Source: Liquidambar formosana
Lineage: Eukaryota > Streptophyta > Magnoliopsida > Saxifragales > Altingiaceae
Direction: 5' to 3'
Length of the DNA: 64,000 nucleotides
Assembly (NCBI GenBank): GCA_039720395.1
Contig: CM077833.1
Coordinates: forward strand, 30,415,478 to 30,479,477
The first letter of the stretch is position 1; each line of letters starts with the position of its first letter. A model generated the notes under the pieces. That model did not search any database. It was not told the DNA's origin and worked only from the letters and a program-made list of their open reading frames with translations. The translations under genes were made by a program, and so were the position numbers. This document shows positions 46,074 through 60,060 of this stretch, piece by piece.

Positions 46074-49061
46074 TTAGTCATCATCTTTGAATTCTCTGCT
46101 CAAAGTAAAAAAAATATACGCTTTAGCTCATTAATAATCCAAGAGGACAACCACATATTAAGTGTTTTCTGATTATTCATGGTACTAACTCATACCTGCG
46201 ATCAAGGTATCGAGGTTGGATCCCAGAGCCTTGACAAGTGGTGCATGTCAAAGAACCAACACCATCGCAATTAATACATCGTGAGACTTCTTTCTCATCC
46301 CCACCAAGCTCCACTGTCACACTGCCCGTTCCCAAGCAAAATCTGCATTTCTCTGGGGAAATGAGATCCATTTCAGAAGATAGATTTGTAGGGGGGTAAA
46401 AATTCAAGATGGCCTCTCAAATGATTGTAAATATCATATCTAAACTTTGATATCAAGAGCCCTTACTCTGCTGCCAGTGATGTGATAAACAGATATAAGT
46501 CACATCAAAATTCTGATTTTATTATTGTAATTATTAATTAAAAATTTGAGTTCTACACCCAAAATTTACAGTTCAATAAGTTCCCCACTTTTTTTAACTG
46601 TTGCATTAAACTGATGATTTTCTATGGTAATGATATGAATCAAACCCCTGTCCCCAGTCCCCACCCCACACTCATGCCACGCCCGCACCACTGTGCTACA
46701 ATGGCTTTGGGAACCATATTGTGAAGGTGCATGTATGAGCCACCAGGTAAAGATACTCAAAATGAAGACCAGAGTAAAAAAGCAACATGACATTGGGCAT
46801 ATATTATATGGTGTACAAGTAGCAAGGAAGCAAACAGAATAAACCAAATTTAATAGATTCCAACCAGTAGATCTGTAGGGCACTTACATATTTATAAGAT
46901 CCTCCTATTTGTGCGCCTACATTCTACTAGAAGAGCGCCCACCCCAATTGGTTCAGGCATGGAAAATGTAGTTCAGTTCCAAGAAGATGAATGAATAGCC
47001 CCCCATGAGCTGGTATTTTCAAAACACGGGGTAATAAGTCAGAGAATTTTGTCTTGATTGCCTTTACATTTATAAGGGGGTTTGAAGTAAGTCATCACAC
47101 CCTTAAAATTTGTTTGAATCAAGTGCGTCAAACAAGGCACTCAGTTCTCCTTTTGCTCTGCTTTTGCTTTAAGAAGGAGCCCTTGGTATATGCAAGAGTT
47201 TCAGCTCTAAAGAAAAATGGCACTAGCTGGATCGCTCCTGTCTCTAAGGCGCAGAATGGGCCCTTCCTCAGCCTAAGCACCTAACTCAAATAACAGAGCA
47301 ATTGTGGTTTGATGAACTAGCAAAAGTGAAGTACATATCAGGCCACCTTGCTTAGATCCCCATATCATAGCATGGGCCTAGAAGATGCCACTCGCAGAGG
47401 TATGATTACTCAATTCTTTTTCTTTTTCTTTTTTTAATTAAAAAAAGAAAAGAAAAAAAGAATAGGATTCCATGTAATAAGTTTTATATGCAGCGACCCA
47501 TACTCAAAGATGAACACATAATAAGTTACAACTAGTTCTCAGAAAATTGGAATAAAAAAGGTTAGTATAAGAAATGGTAAATGACAAAGTTATGCTCTTT
47601 TAGATGGAAACTTAAGGAAGCTGTTTAAAAATCAAGAGATTCATCCAGCAGATATCCTATTAGTAAGGTTCTAGTGTGGATGTGTAACTTTGCCTGGACC
47701 CCAGAAAAGAGAATTCTTTGGGAAATTACAGAATAAAGTACACCACCATGCCTTGTGGCCCAGTGTTATCTAGCTGCCTCTCCAATAAAGGAGTTAAGAT
47801 ATAAAGCTTTCTCTTGCTGCTACCTTTGTATAGGCTTAGTATAGATTATCCAAATAAAAATTCAAAAACAAAAAATAAAAAAATGTGTACCAAGAACACA
47901 ATGGGGCCTGTAATTTTTATTCAGAATTGATAAGGGAAATTAAACAAGAAGAAAGAAGACAAGAAAAACATGGCCGTAGTAATTCTGAGCTCAATTGTGA
48001 ATTTGAGGTACGCTACATAAAAAGTGTCGAACCAACCATTTAATGGGTATAACATGATCTTCGGCATGAATTATCTTCTAAATTCTAATTCAAACCGATA
48101 TAATATTACTATTTTGTCCTTCTATGATTTTTTAATATAGAGTAATGGTAGTGATAACTTGATATTACACAGTAGGATTTTAAGACAAACCAAGGCACTT
48201 GGACTTGGCTTGAGATTTGCTCTATAAACATGCTTATTCCCACTCGCTCATAGGATAAATGAGCCAAGCTTTTGCTCCTCATTAATCTATTGCGCCAAGT
48301 TTAAGTAGAGTATTACTCATCTTAACTAGCTCCGCAATATTTTAAATAACCAAAACATTCGAGCTCGGTTCAATGTCTACTCAATAAAAGGTTCATTCAA
48401 GGTTGCTAGTGAATAAATGAATCAAGCCCAAATCTTATTTTTTGAGCTTGTTAATTAATTTATCGAGTCAAGACTGAGAATTATAGGGAAGAGACCATTA
48501 GCCATTGGCTTTATATAAGGGTACGGATTAGACATAGGGGAGTAACTTACGAGCGCCGGATCCGTCGCAGGGGAAGCATGGCTGAGTGTTCTCTCGCTTT
48601 GCCTGCAAAGGGAATACAATACAGAGTACAGACTCAAATATACTCATCATTTTTATATTTGGGAATTTAAAATTTTTTTGTAATAAAAAAAAGAAAGACA
48701 TTATGATATTGAAGAAAGGGAACACTTACGGCATTATCAATTTGAGTTTCATAGAAAACTGGAATCCCTATCCCAATTGCAACACTCACGACCCCCACTG
48801 ATATTGCCACAACCTGAGAAAATGCAATTTCAAACATTACCACTTCTACATGAAAGGACTACATATATATATATATGCTAGAGATAGGATAAGAGAAAGA
48901 ACCGTGTTTTGATCAAGATCTGCTCTAATGGATGGATAAGATGCCGGCGACCGCTGATTTCTTGCGGATTTGTGCGAGAGAGAAGAAAAAGAAGAAGAGA
49001 GCTTGAGAGGGCAACAGAGGAATGGAGAGTGAAGGCGTGGAAGCGAAGGTGCGATTGACAT
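46074..49061 (-). CDS. LQY1: Protein disulfide-isomerase LQY1, chloroplastic
   Basis: Five exons on the minus strand: 49061-48903, 48813-48730, 48602-48551, 46352-46196 and 46095-46074. All are GT-AG with consistent phase; 474 bases, 157 residues plus stop. LQY1 is a thylakoid zinc-finger protein with disulfide isomerase activity that helps repair photosystem II. Residues 1 to about 45 are a Ser-rich chloroplast transit peptide. Exon 2 is one membrane segment, Val-Val-Ala-Ile-Ser to Phe-Tyr-Glu-Thr. Exons 3-4 carry four DnaJ-type Cys-x2-Cys-x-Gly-x-Gly-like zinc-binding repeats (CFPCDGSG, CRFCLGTG, CINCDGVG, CTTCQGSG). It ends in a short acidic tail. Intron 3 is long (46353-48550) and the last coding exon only 22 bases. 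Confidence 0.95.
46353..48550 (-). other. Long intron 3 of LQY1
   Basis: 2198 bases separate the first and second zinc-binding repeats. It has a near-palindromic T-rich/A-rich stretch at about 47416-47460 that could fold back. No nested gene is supported. Confidence 0.7.
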
Positions 49062-52000
49062 TTTCCCCTTCCTTTTTCAATTTTTAAATTTTCCGTTTTT
49101 TCCCTTTCAATTTTCTTCTGGGTTGTTCAGAACTTGGGGTTACTCGCCGCTGCCCTCGTTTCTGGTGGGATTTGGTGGTTTTTGGATTATGTGGGGTCGG
49201 CATCAATATTAACCAGACAGTTGTGGGTGAAGTATCCACTTCACCATTCATGCGCAAGAAGAGAGCTTTTCTATCACATGCACCAAGCTCTCCACGTGCC
49301 CTGCTGCCATGGACTTCTTTTTTTTTTTTATTTGGGCCAAACAGAGTTTAAGCTAAAACCTTCGCAGTTGCACTGAGTCGAAATTAAAACATTTACAGAA
49401 CCCATATAACCATATCCTGAGACAAGAAATGCCATTAAATCCATTGACCTTTGACCCCTTTGACCTATGGACTGTTTGGATGTGTACCAAATAATGCATT
49501 AATCTGTCTTCCTTTCGTATCATTCCTCCTCCTCCTCCTCCCTCCTCCTCCTTCTCTTCTGGTCAGATTGGGATAACCGTTCCTAAACGGCAGGCCTATA
49601 AAATTGGGCTACGAGCTAGACAGCCCGACTCTTTCTGTGTGGAGGGCCCGTGGATTTTAAAATATTTGGACAAGGGCACTGTTTTCTAGACCCGAATATT
49701 TGGATATAAGGGTAGTTTTTGATAAGCCGACTAATATCCAAAGGTGTCCTAACTTCTTAGAATAGAAAAATAAATAAATTGGAGAAGGAAAAGATAGAAA
49801 AATAACAAACAATGGGAAAGACATTTAAATAGGTGGGTGTAATCCCCAACACTAAATTGGATGGACTGCTTTAAGCAGTAGGACAATTCGTCTACCTTGG
49901 CACCCATCCACACCATAAGTTGTCAAATTTTGTGCCCTACCATAATAAAATTTGACGAATTGTTGATGGACCGCGGCTTCAACTACAGATTGCCACCATG
50001 CTACTATGACTACACATAAGGACGTGGACTGAGACCCAAGTGATCTCATATGAGTGTGGATTCCACCAATATTAATTGAAGAGACCGTCGAGGTGATGGT
50101 CCTTCTAACCCTTTCATAACTCAAGTTAACCAATGGAATCAAAGGACCTTATTTCAAATTCAAGCAAACCTAAATTTTTGTTTTGAAAGTTTATGAATTT
50201 TATATATTGGTTTGACATGTAGACTGATATATGAATGGCATAATTGTGATTAAAAAAAAATATATTAAGTCTCTTGTAATTTGAAAAAGTAAATGTTACA
50301 TGACTCAATGAATGCACGGATTTGGTGAATCCATTAAGTCTATGTAGGACTAATCTTTCTATTTTAGAAAGAAGAAAAAAAATGAATTGAAAGTGAAAGG
50401 ATTCCTTTCCAGGTATATCGATGACCTCTCCCTTAATTTACGTTATAAGACCCTTTTGATCAAAGTGTAATATTATCTCATTTAACAACTTTTTGTTTAC
50501 TTTGCCGGACAGGTAAGTTTATACGCAACTCCAATCAAGTTTATACATGTTTGTACCATTTCCTAGTACATTTATCTATTTCAAAATATTTTTGTGTTAC
50601 CAAAGTCAAGAGTACCCCGCTATCATTTGAATCAAAATGAGTACTTGAGTCTTTACCCAAAAAAAAAGGGGGTGGGAAAAATTGTGTACTTGAGTATTAA
50701 AAACCATGCCACCCACCTTTTGAGAACTTCTATATTTTTTTTTTCTTCTTTCGTTACCCTGTCTCTTTTGTGCTGGTAACAAACAGCGGCCAGTCGACCA
50801 CGTATGAAATTGGCTGGCCCGATAATTTAGCTTACCAAATTGCGGGTAACGGGGTAATTCAATTACACCTAGTTTAATAAACTAGCCGTTGAATTCAAGA
50901 GGAACAATGATGGGAAAGTGATTTCTCTATCAAAAAATAAAAGATAGAGAAATGCTAATCTAAGGGGCCCTTGGTGAGTAACAAGCCCTCTTCCTATTTC
51001 AACGGTAATTATACAAATTCTAAAGTGTACATTGTTGGATTATTGAAAAAATTCCAAAACACAAGCCCCTGATGTTTAGATCGATAACTCTTCAAACTCC
51101 TAAATTGCAAACTCAAAATAGTTGAATAAAATGACAATACTTGTCTCCACACTGATATTGAAGAGTTTTAATTCTCCTTGAGATGTATTCATAATTATGT
51201 GCATGCAAACAATCAAGGAGTGGGGTAAGTAGGGGCTTCCTCAAGCTTCTATCAATTGACCCAAAAAAAAAAAAAAGAAAAAAAAAAGGGGGGTTGTGTT
51301 GGGGGGCCCCTCCGGCCACTTCCTTTATGTACAAAATGAGAAAACTCACAAGAAAAAAGACTTGAATGTCATTTGTCACAACCTTGAGGGATGGACGGAG
51401 TGCTCTTAGGACTTTTTGTCGAACAAGAAATCTTGAGTTAAACTCTCACAACTTTCTCTCAAGTCTACCCTTATGAATTTTGTCTTTTAATTGATCAGTG
51501 CATGTGAGACAGGCGACTGCATGTGTTTAGAAAAATTGGTTATGTGCAAAACATTTGAAACCTTATGACATAAAAATAAAATAAAAAATCATTTTCATAT
51601 AATGACTCAGAAAATTAGCGCATAAAAATGGAACACAAAATTTAAAAGCGAAAACTGGACGTAAAATAAAAGCATTTTTGAAATGTTTACACAATCCTAA
51701 CGGATACATTTGGTTCGTTGTCGTGATCCTGAACTTCGAGATGGGCTAGCCTGACATGACGTGTTAGAAAACAAAGAATTATGTACAGGGTAGTAAACGG
51801 TAAAACAGGAGAAGAGAGGGGGAAGTGCTTCGTGTTTTGCAATTTGCACTTGGGGTAAGTAGCTAGGTGGGATGAGTGGATAATGTGGGAGTGAGAGTGA
51901 CAGGCCAACAAACTGGTATAATTAGAAGCACATGCGGGTGAGACCATGCTGTTCCTGTACTAGGTGCATCATGGCATTGGACCCTTCCCATGAAAACCAA

Positions 52001-52200
52001 GAATCCAAGGCTTTGGAAGCTCCCACAGTTCCACCCCCCACTCCCCCACTTATCACCTTTCCCTGGGTTTTCCTTTTTCTCTACTGTTTTAAGGTGTTGG
52101 ATTAGACTCTTTCATTTCTTCTAGTTTCAATTTTTAAAATTTTTAAGTAGAGCCCCATTTTCCTTGTGGGAGAGATGCGTTTCACAAATAATGGAGGAGC
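49062..52200. other. Intergenic, no gene seen
   Basis: Low-complexity CTC runs near 49525-49555, A-rich tracts near 51260-51290 and scattered short open frames without family resemblance. The first few hundred bases are the LQY1 upstream region. Confidence 0.6.
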
Positions 52201-52224
52201 CTTATACCACAGCAAGAAAGGGAG

Positions 52225-54640
52225 GCTATAAAGGAGGCGAGTCCAAAGTGGGGGCGAACTATTGCACCTTTTTTGAGTGTCAACGTCTTGATAAAACGTT
52301 GTTTTTAAAAGTGAAGGCAAAATGCTTTCCTCACTAACCATTTTTTTGGCACAGGAAAGGAATCTTCACTGCTCATAAAATATAGAAAAATCAGGTAGCC
52401 CCATAAGCTCCATGGGTAGGACAATCATCTCAACTTTGGGCCATTGATTGTGACATAGGTGGGTCAATAGCCTTTTGCATTTATATTATAGTGCAAAGGA
52501 GGAAATGAATCAACAAAAAAAACAAAAGAGGGGCCAGGGGGGGGGGGGGGGGGGGGATGTTGGGGGTGGGATGAATATTTAAGTGACTAGGTCCATGATG
52601 AAACCTCACTGTAGTGACCAATAAGTGGTGCCCTGTATGCGTGCTGTATGTCAAATTTTAACCTAACCAAGTACCTTATTGTAGAATAGGACTTCGTTGT
52701 CTCCTTGACTCTGCCGTCTCCCTCTTTTCAAGGAGGTGAAGAAGAGTTGGAGCTTGATGGGAAACTTGATCTGAGGTATGTGATGCAGCACCCAACAGGC
52801 TTAACCAGCCGAAGGTCATGTTTGACGCTAAGACGATGCATTCGATCTGCATAAACAAGTATCCCGATCGATTACCTACTACATGAATAGCATTTATAAT
52901 TTACGTCTGATTCACATGGCTCGCAATAAAAAGATGGGGCTTAACAATTCACAGTTAATGCCCAAGAATGTAGCTGGCAAATTTAATGGGAAATAGTTGT
53001 TCAGGGGACTTGTATTTCAAGAAGTAGAAAATTTTGGGTTCAACTCTCTATTACATATTAAGATATTACATCTCAAGACCAATTACTAATCTAGTTTCTT
53101 ACTGTTAACCAATGCAGAGTAGATTAGTACCTTTACACGTGTCCAGTAGATATCATATTGGCAAGAAAGAAGAAAAAAGAATTGCAGCAATTCTTCTAAA
53201 CTCTTATTTCTCCCAACTCTATTACGTAAGGATGGAGTTTAAATGACCTTCTTATGTAGGCGACATCAAATGGGTTAGGAGTGACCCAATATAAATTGTA
53301 GCCTAAAGCTACAAATGAGGCCTTTTTTTATTGAGTTCTAAGGTTAAATTTTAAATGAGCCTTTTCTACATAGGTTTCTTAATAAGGCGACTATTTCAAT
53401 TGCTACTCTATTGAGTCACCCTTGACATGGGTGTGGGCCTCAGTTCACTGTGAGAGAGTTTAATTAAATAGGACTTGAAAAAATTGGTGTATATAATATT
53501 TTCTTAAAAATAAATTTTAGAGAAGAGACGAGTCCGGCCAAAGTGGGTGTCAATGTCTTAACTCCTATGTGATCTCATTGCACTTTTCTAAAGTGTAAAA
53601 TGTCTTGATCGATAAAACGTTGTTGTTTTCAAAAGTGAAGGCAAATATTTGCTTTCCTCACTAACAATTTTTTTACAAAGGCTCTCAGTAAGCTCATTTT
53701 CGGGCTGCTGACGGCGACTTATGAATCGATAGCCTTTTTTCATAATAATATTGTCAAAAGGGGGTAATGACATCAACTGATATAGCTTAGTCACGTATAT
53801 TAAAATTTAAGCTAGACTAGGTTCTTGACGAAATCAAATATACCGAACAATAAGTCACCATACATGGAGCATGAACACCCCTGTGCAGTACGTCAAATTG
53901 TTGTTATACCCTTTCTCCAAGGAGGTGAGAGACTTGACCTGAGGTATGATATAAAACCTTGATGGGTCGGGTTGAGTTGTTCACGGCACTTATGTCCCAT
54001 GAAATAGAAGGTGTCGAGTTAAAATCCGTACTTATTCTGAAGGGGCTAACCATTTAAGGCTTCATTTGAGTGTTAGGGGGTTGTTTGGAAAACCTGAAAA
54101 CCTGACCAGATGAAAATAAATTTCATTAGTTTTGATTTCACACTATTGAATAAGTCTATTTTTTCCGTTAAGCAATTTAGATTTGTTCTAAAAATAAGAC
54201 ATCGATACGATTTTTTTCGAACCAATTGTGAGTTTATTTATTTAAAAACCAGATAATAATTATGAACTGGACCTGATTTGATCCAGTTTTTTAAGTTCAC
54301 AAACAAACCAATTGGAAGATTTACTTGCTCAAGTAGGTGATGGCTTTTTTTGTGATTGGGAACTAGTTAGGTCTCACACTCAAAAACCTCGGAACCTACC
54401 CTAAAATATATATGATAGGATTCTCATCCAACAGATACAACAAATTGGGCAGCATCTTTGACGCCAACAACATGCAATATGGAGAAACAAGTATCCCAAT
54501 TCGCTAGCTACTGCATGAAGAGCATTTTATAATTGACGTAAGACGCACATGGCTCGCAAATAGAAAGATTAGGATTTAGAGATTTAATAATTTATGGTCA
54601 ATGCCTGAGAAATGTTAGTTGGGAAATTTACCCTATCAGT
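52225..54640. repeat. Decayed direct duplication, about 1 kb units
   Basis: Several phrases recur in almost the same order. At about 52228 and 53528 (GAGTCC...AAAGTGGG), at 52287 and 53604 (TCTTGAT...AAAACGTTG), and at about 52645 and 53890 (GTACGTCAAAT-like). At 52720-52780 and 53920-53955 (CAAGGAGGTGA...CTGATCTGAGGTATG-like). At 52850-52985 and 54485-54625 (AACAAGTATCCC, CACATGGCTCGCAA). The two units are heavily diverged. No coding frame is conserved. Confidence 0.65.
52539..52557 (+). repeat. Poly-G run
   Basis: About 19 G with G-rich flanks, near 52530-52570. Confidence 0.8.
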
Positions 54641-56068
54641 GTAACTGTGTGTAAGACATTGGAAGAGTCTGTCAGTGAGTTGGTAGTATTGCTAGCATTG
54701 CCGTCGAAGATCTCACTGGTGGTATAGCTGTCCTCATCGGTAATAACACAATATGGTATCCTTAATTTGTTGGTATATATGGGATTTTCATAAACTAATA
54801 GAGGCACTAATTGTTTAAAAAAAGGGTAATTGTTTTTTTGTTTTTTCCTCTTTAAAAGGTCGTCAGATTTTATTCAATTTTATTTTTTATTTTTGGGGGG
54901 GAGGGGGCTTGACGATCTCGAATTTGGGTTCGGATTCTATTCTAAACAAGAATTCAGCTTCCGGGTTTTTATTTAAACTGGTTAAGAATATTGATGCAAA
55001 AAAGACAAGTTTGGCATCTCTCTCTCATTTCTCTCTCTCCGAATTTTATTGAAACTTTCTAAACTCTATTTTCCTCTAGAATTTTCTTCATCTATTTATA
55101 AATTATTTCCTCGTCGAAAAGTATTATTTTTTTTCTCTAAAATTTTTATTAAAAAAATTCATTTGAAATTTGTTCTCCTCTCTCTAAAGTTTTAGTTCTC
55201 TCTCTATAAATTTTCTTTATTCCTTTAACAATTAATAGCTCTCTAAAAAAAAATCTCTTTCCTTTCTTTAAATTCTATTTCTTTCTTTGAATTTATCTTC
55301 CTTCACAAAATTTTACATTTATCTTTTTGAAAAATTTTTTCTCCCTAAAATTTTAAGACTGCCATGGAGATTTTTTTTTTAAAAAAAAATTTAAAAAAAG
55401 GAAGCAAAAATATGAATGAGTGAAGAAAGAACTAAGGGCAAAAATATTAATCAACAAATCATAAAAAAGAGAGTGAAGACAAAATTGTTAGTTCAGAATC
55501 TTAAAGCAGTCACGTGCTTCTCACATGATTTTTTTATGTTATTGTCACTGATGCCCGGAAGGGTTGTTAGCACCACAGCTTCTAAATTCAGTCTTTAAGG
55601 GAGCAAAGTAAAAATGGCCTACCTGCAAGAGGTGAAGAGTATAATCTGTTAAAAAAGGGGAAAAAAAAAAAGAAAGGAAAATGGTGGGGACGCCATTTTA
55701 TTTTGGAAACTTTAGGGTAGTTTAGAATTATTTTCCTAGGACTTATTCCGTAATATTTACTTTGTTATGAATGCAATGATGTACTTTGTCTCTCTCTCTC
55801 TCTCTGTCTCCCTTCTCTTCCCCTCTCTAAAGTTTCTAAAGTTTTGTCCGCACAAGGCTTGTCCGATGAGTAAAGTAGAATCCAAGGCTCAGGAACCTTC
55901 ATCCCACATGCTTCCTCTTTTTGGGAGTCTGCCTTTTCTTTATCAGTTCAAGGAGCCTGGTCTAACCTCGGATAGGCCTTCATGTATGAAATATTGAAAT
56001 GTGACGGGAAGCCAGAGTCCATAGTGTTAGTCACAAATTATTATTTTTATTCAGAGTATTCTTATTTT

Positions 56069-56106
<38 letters not shown>

Positions 56107-58700
56107 ATATGCCTCTTTGTATAGCCAGGACAATTATGCTTCGACTTAAAACTTTCACAAAGTGCTCTAATGTTGTTGACACTGAAAACAGTGAAAAAGC
56201 TCAACCACACATACTTGAAAAATAATATTAATAAACATAAACATTTATAAAATGGAAAGCATTTCTATAGCTTATCAACTTGGCAAAATAATCAGAAAAA
56301 AATGTAGTACTGATCTTTAAGACTTTTGATTTAATCACTCAAAATGTTTTTATATTTTTTAATACTTTTCATTTTTCAGATGGCGACTCCTCGTCATTGT
56401 AGCACTACAATAGCAATGTACGTTTCAAAAGTCTCTTTTTTTTTTTTTTTCCCTTTCAATCCTCTCCTTTTTATCTTAACTTTTAAATACCTTTTTTTTT
56501 ATTAAAAAAAATTCACTTATGATTGTGATCATTCAAACATTTAATTTACTACCATTTGAATATTTTTTTCTTTCAAACTAGGGCTCCTGTTACTGCAGCA
56601 CTAAAGTGATGGAGTCTATTTCAAAGCCTCTCATCGTTTTCTTCTCCTTTTTTATCTTTAAATTTTCATTATTTTTCTTTCACTTATAATTATTTTATTT
56701 GATAGTTATATATTCCTTTCCCTTCCCACCTTCCAATCATTTTCCGCTCATCTACTCCACATGTTTGCTCATTCTCCACACCCTCAATATTTCCATTTAA
56801 AAAAGATTGAGATCAAGTGGAATAGTGGATAAAATCATTAACTCTACATATTTTATCCCTCCTCTTTCTTTTCTTTTTTTTATATATAAATTTAGGTATT
56901 CTAAGCCCAATCTGCCAAAGTTTTGGCCTATCATATTATATGTGTGGCGCCTTGCACAAATCTCTGGTAATATAATTTTTTTTTTTTTGCTTAACTTATT
57001 AGGGGTAGGTATCGTATGTCTTACTTCTGTCGAGATTTTGGTCCAGACTTTTCACCTAACGGTTCTTGTGAGATGTCCTATATCCATACAAGTAGTAATC
57101 TTTGTGAGGAATTGAAACAATGACCTCTAAAGAGTATATCTAAGACTTGACCGCTTAACCAATCCTACAAGGGCATCTGGTAATATAATTAAAACAACAA
57201 AGAAATGCAAATTGAGGGCTGCAACAAGACTTTAACAGAAATGGAAAATCCACTTGTATGATATCATTTCTCACGTGAAAGAGAGAGAGAGTGAGAGAGA
57301 GAGAGAATTGAGAGTGACGGAAAAGCAAAGGGAATCCCTCGAAAAGAAAAGGGAAGGAAAAGGAACGCACCCAAAGACACAGAATTTTGAGGGGTAAAAA
57401 ATGCTATTTTGAAAACCTCAGGGTAGCTTATATAATTTTCTTTTGCTTTATTAAGATATACTTTGCTCATTATCCATAACGATTGGATTCTTACTCAAAA
57501 TTTGGCAGCTGATTCCCGCTTATGCTTTTTCAGGAGCAATGCTATTCTCACTTAGCCGTGACCCTAAATAGGTCACCCATTCGGTGACTGGACAAATCTG
57601 ACACCATGGTTTTTAGACTTATTTTTTATTACAGTGGAAGAAAATCGGCCCATTTAAAATTTTAAAATATTGGTCTTTTCCTATCCCTCCCTTTGAAAAT
57701 CTTGAACTACTGGCACACATTAAAGGCACAAAATTTTATATATTTTTTTACAATATAAGAAAAATTGTGAATAATATATTTGTATTCAAATCGATAAAAT
57801 ATTATGGATATACTATTTTACATTTTTTTAAAAAAATTTAAATTATATTTCAATGATAAGATAATTCAAATAAAATTTTGAGCACAAGTGTCTTAAATCA
57901 GCAACAAAACCTCTCACTTCTGTTGAAATGCTTTCGATAGAAAGAAAGGAAGTTCGAATTTACATCGATTTTTGTGATAAATTTTGAATTAATTAACATA
58001 AGGTGCCATTGACTGTCTTATAAGTTAGACAAAGAAATTGAATTCTATAGCAACTCTTTTTCTCTTTTTGAAAATTTACTCTGTATTAGGTGCATTGTGG
58101 GCTCACAGTTTATTTATCTTATACTAATTACGTGACAAGTGAATGCGAAAAAAGACACATTGTGCCTAACACATAAAATGATTTCTCTCCTTCCATGAGG
58201 AGAGGATTCAATACTGAGTTGATAAAACTTAACACAGTATTAAAGTAAAATAAATCCATGGATTAGCTTTTAGACGGCTTAGATTTAAAGATTAAAAGTT
58301 ACTATTAAAATGACCAAAATGACTTCAATGAACAATTTAAATCCAAGCCGTCCAAAATCTAATCTAAGGGTCCCTTTCTCCCTTCCATGGCCAAGTTGAC
58401 AAATAGTGAAATCCAATGGCTGCGTACCCCAGGGTGAGAAGCCATTTTCCCCCAAAACTGTTTTTACACGTATTAAAATAATCAGAAATCTTAAACACTT
58501 TAACAGAAATTAGAGAAGCGATAAGCTAGAACTGCGACGCATTATACCTAGCGTGATATGTACCCCTGTGAAAAACGTGAGCCGTCCGTTACGTACTCAA
58601 CGGTGATCCCAAGCCCAAAACTCACACCACACTCGTGAGAGATGGTATCCACACCTTCCATTCTTTATATGATCTTACGGAACCCAATAATCAAGTTTTA
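54641..58700. other. Intergenic, AT-rich, upstream of HVA22-like gene
   Basis: No gene is seen. It contains pyrimidine-rich stretches with repeated TCTCTC phrases (55015-55350), a (TA)n run (about 56073-56103) and a (GA)n run (about 57280-57306). The last few hundred bases should include the HVA22-like promoter. Confidence 0.6.
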
Positions 58701-59010
58701 GGAAGTGTATTTAAAAACGGGCAAGAAAACAAATCCAAAGCGGAAGATAAAAGATGAAATTCAAAACGGCACAATCTGGTATCCATTTCGTCATCATCCA
58801 TCAGTCACTCTCTCTCGCACAAGCACCGCCGACCTCGTAACGGTTCGCCGCCGTAGCGTATCGGCGGTTGTCTGTACGCCGGTATTCCTTCCAAGCCTCT
58901 CTCTCCCTACCGTTCTGATCTCTCTGCTTAGATTCCGATTATCTCCCATCCTCAATTTCTGGTGCTTTTGTTTTTTTCCTCTTCGTTTCTCTTAGGAGAA
59001 TCACGATAAG
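58700..59010 (+). other. 5' leader exon of the HVA22-like gene
   Basis: A GC-richer, CT-rich stretch that ends AAG|GTACTG at 59010/59011. A 1041-base intron would join it to an acceptor at 60051, nine bases before the ATG at 60061. A TATA-like TTTATATG lies near 58664-58671. The upstream limit is uncertain. Confidence 0.5.
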
Positions 59011-59029
59011 GTACTGATCGGTTCCCCCC

Positions 59030-59032
59030 CCA

Positions 59033-59069
<37 letters not shown>

Positions 59070-59070
59070 T
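59030..59070 (+). repeat. (CT)n-(TA)n microsatellite in the leader intron
   Basis: A C run, then a CT run, then a TA run, directly after the leader donor. Confidence 0.85.
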
Positions 59071-60060
59071 TATGCATATGCCATGAGTACATAAATCCTC
59101 TGTTGCATTAGATAGTTTATTACAGTTTCTTTTTTCGTAATTTTTTTTGATTTTTTTTTATGGTAATATTTGATTTTTAATCTCTGTTTGTGGGTTCTTT
59201 TGTTAGGATTTATAGTTTTATTTATTTAAATGTAAGAGTGCTTTTATTTTTTTATTTTTTATTTTATTTTGGATGTGTTTTATCTTTAAAATGGTGTTCA
59301 TTGGGGGTTCTTTTGGTGTTTGGAGCGATGTTCTTGGCATTGTTTTGCCCTAGTTTTTTGGGCACTCAGATATTCGAGGTCTGAATTTGTAATGAGGTCT
59401 GATTTTCTTTGATACTGTTTGTTAAACATGATTTTTTTCCTCGTTTTTGTCAAATCTTTTGTTTGGTTGCTGAAAATGTAGGAAAGGAAAAGAAATTCAA
59501 CGTTATGAATCTCAAGTTTTTCCATGATTTAGTACCTGAGAAAGCGAAAATCCTGCTAAATTTAGCCTAATTTAACCATTTGGTTTAATTGGATTGAAAT
59601 TTCAATTTATTGGAAACAAAAGAAATGGAAGATGAATATGTGGAGGAAATCGTGTTTTAAATTTTCAGAAACTGCACGATTATATGGCTGGGATGAGAAA
59701 TTCGCTCATTTAAGATATGAAATGTTCTTTTCTTTTCCTGGGTGTTCTTGTATTTCAAGCAGAGAGTCATTTGAAAGCGTAATTTGTTCTCTTATACACA
59801 TATTATGGGTTCCAGAGTCTGGGGGGATATAAGTACTTGAACTTTTTTTATTTTTCATATGGTTAGTCATCTGTTTTATCTGCCCTCATTAAGCTGTTTG
59901 TTAGTTTTTCTGCTGGAAATTGTGGAACTTGATGTTCATTTGGTTATTCCTGAATATTTTCAAGGTTCGACTTCTCGAATATAACTGCTGTGTATTTCTA
60001 TCTGGAATGCAGTATTTGACTCCAAGCTGTTTTTATTTGTGTATACTTTAGGCATACAAA

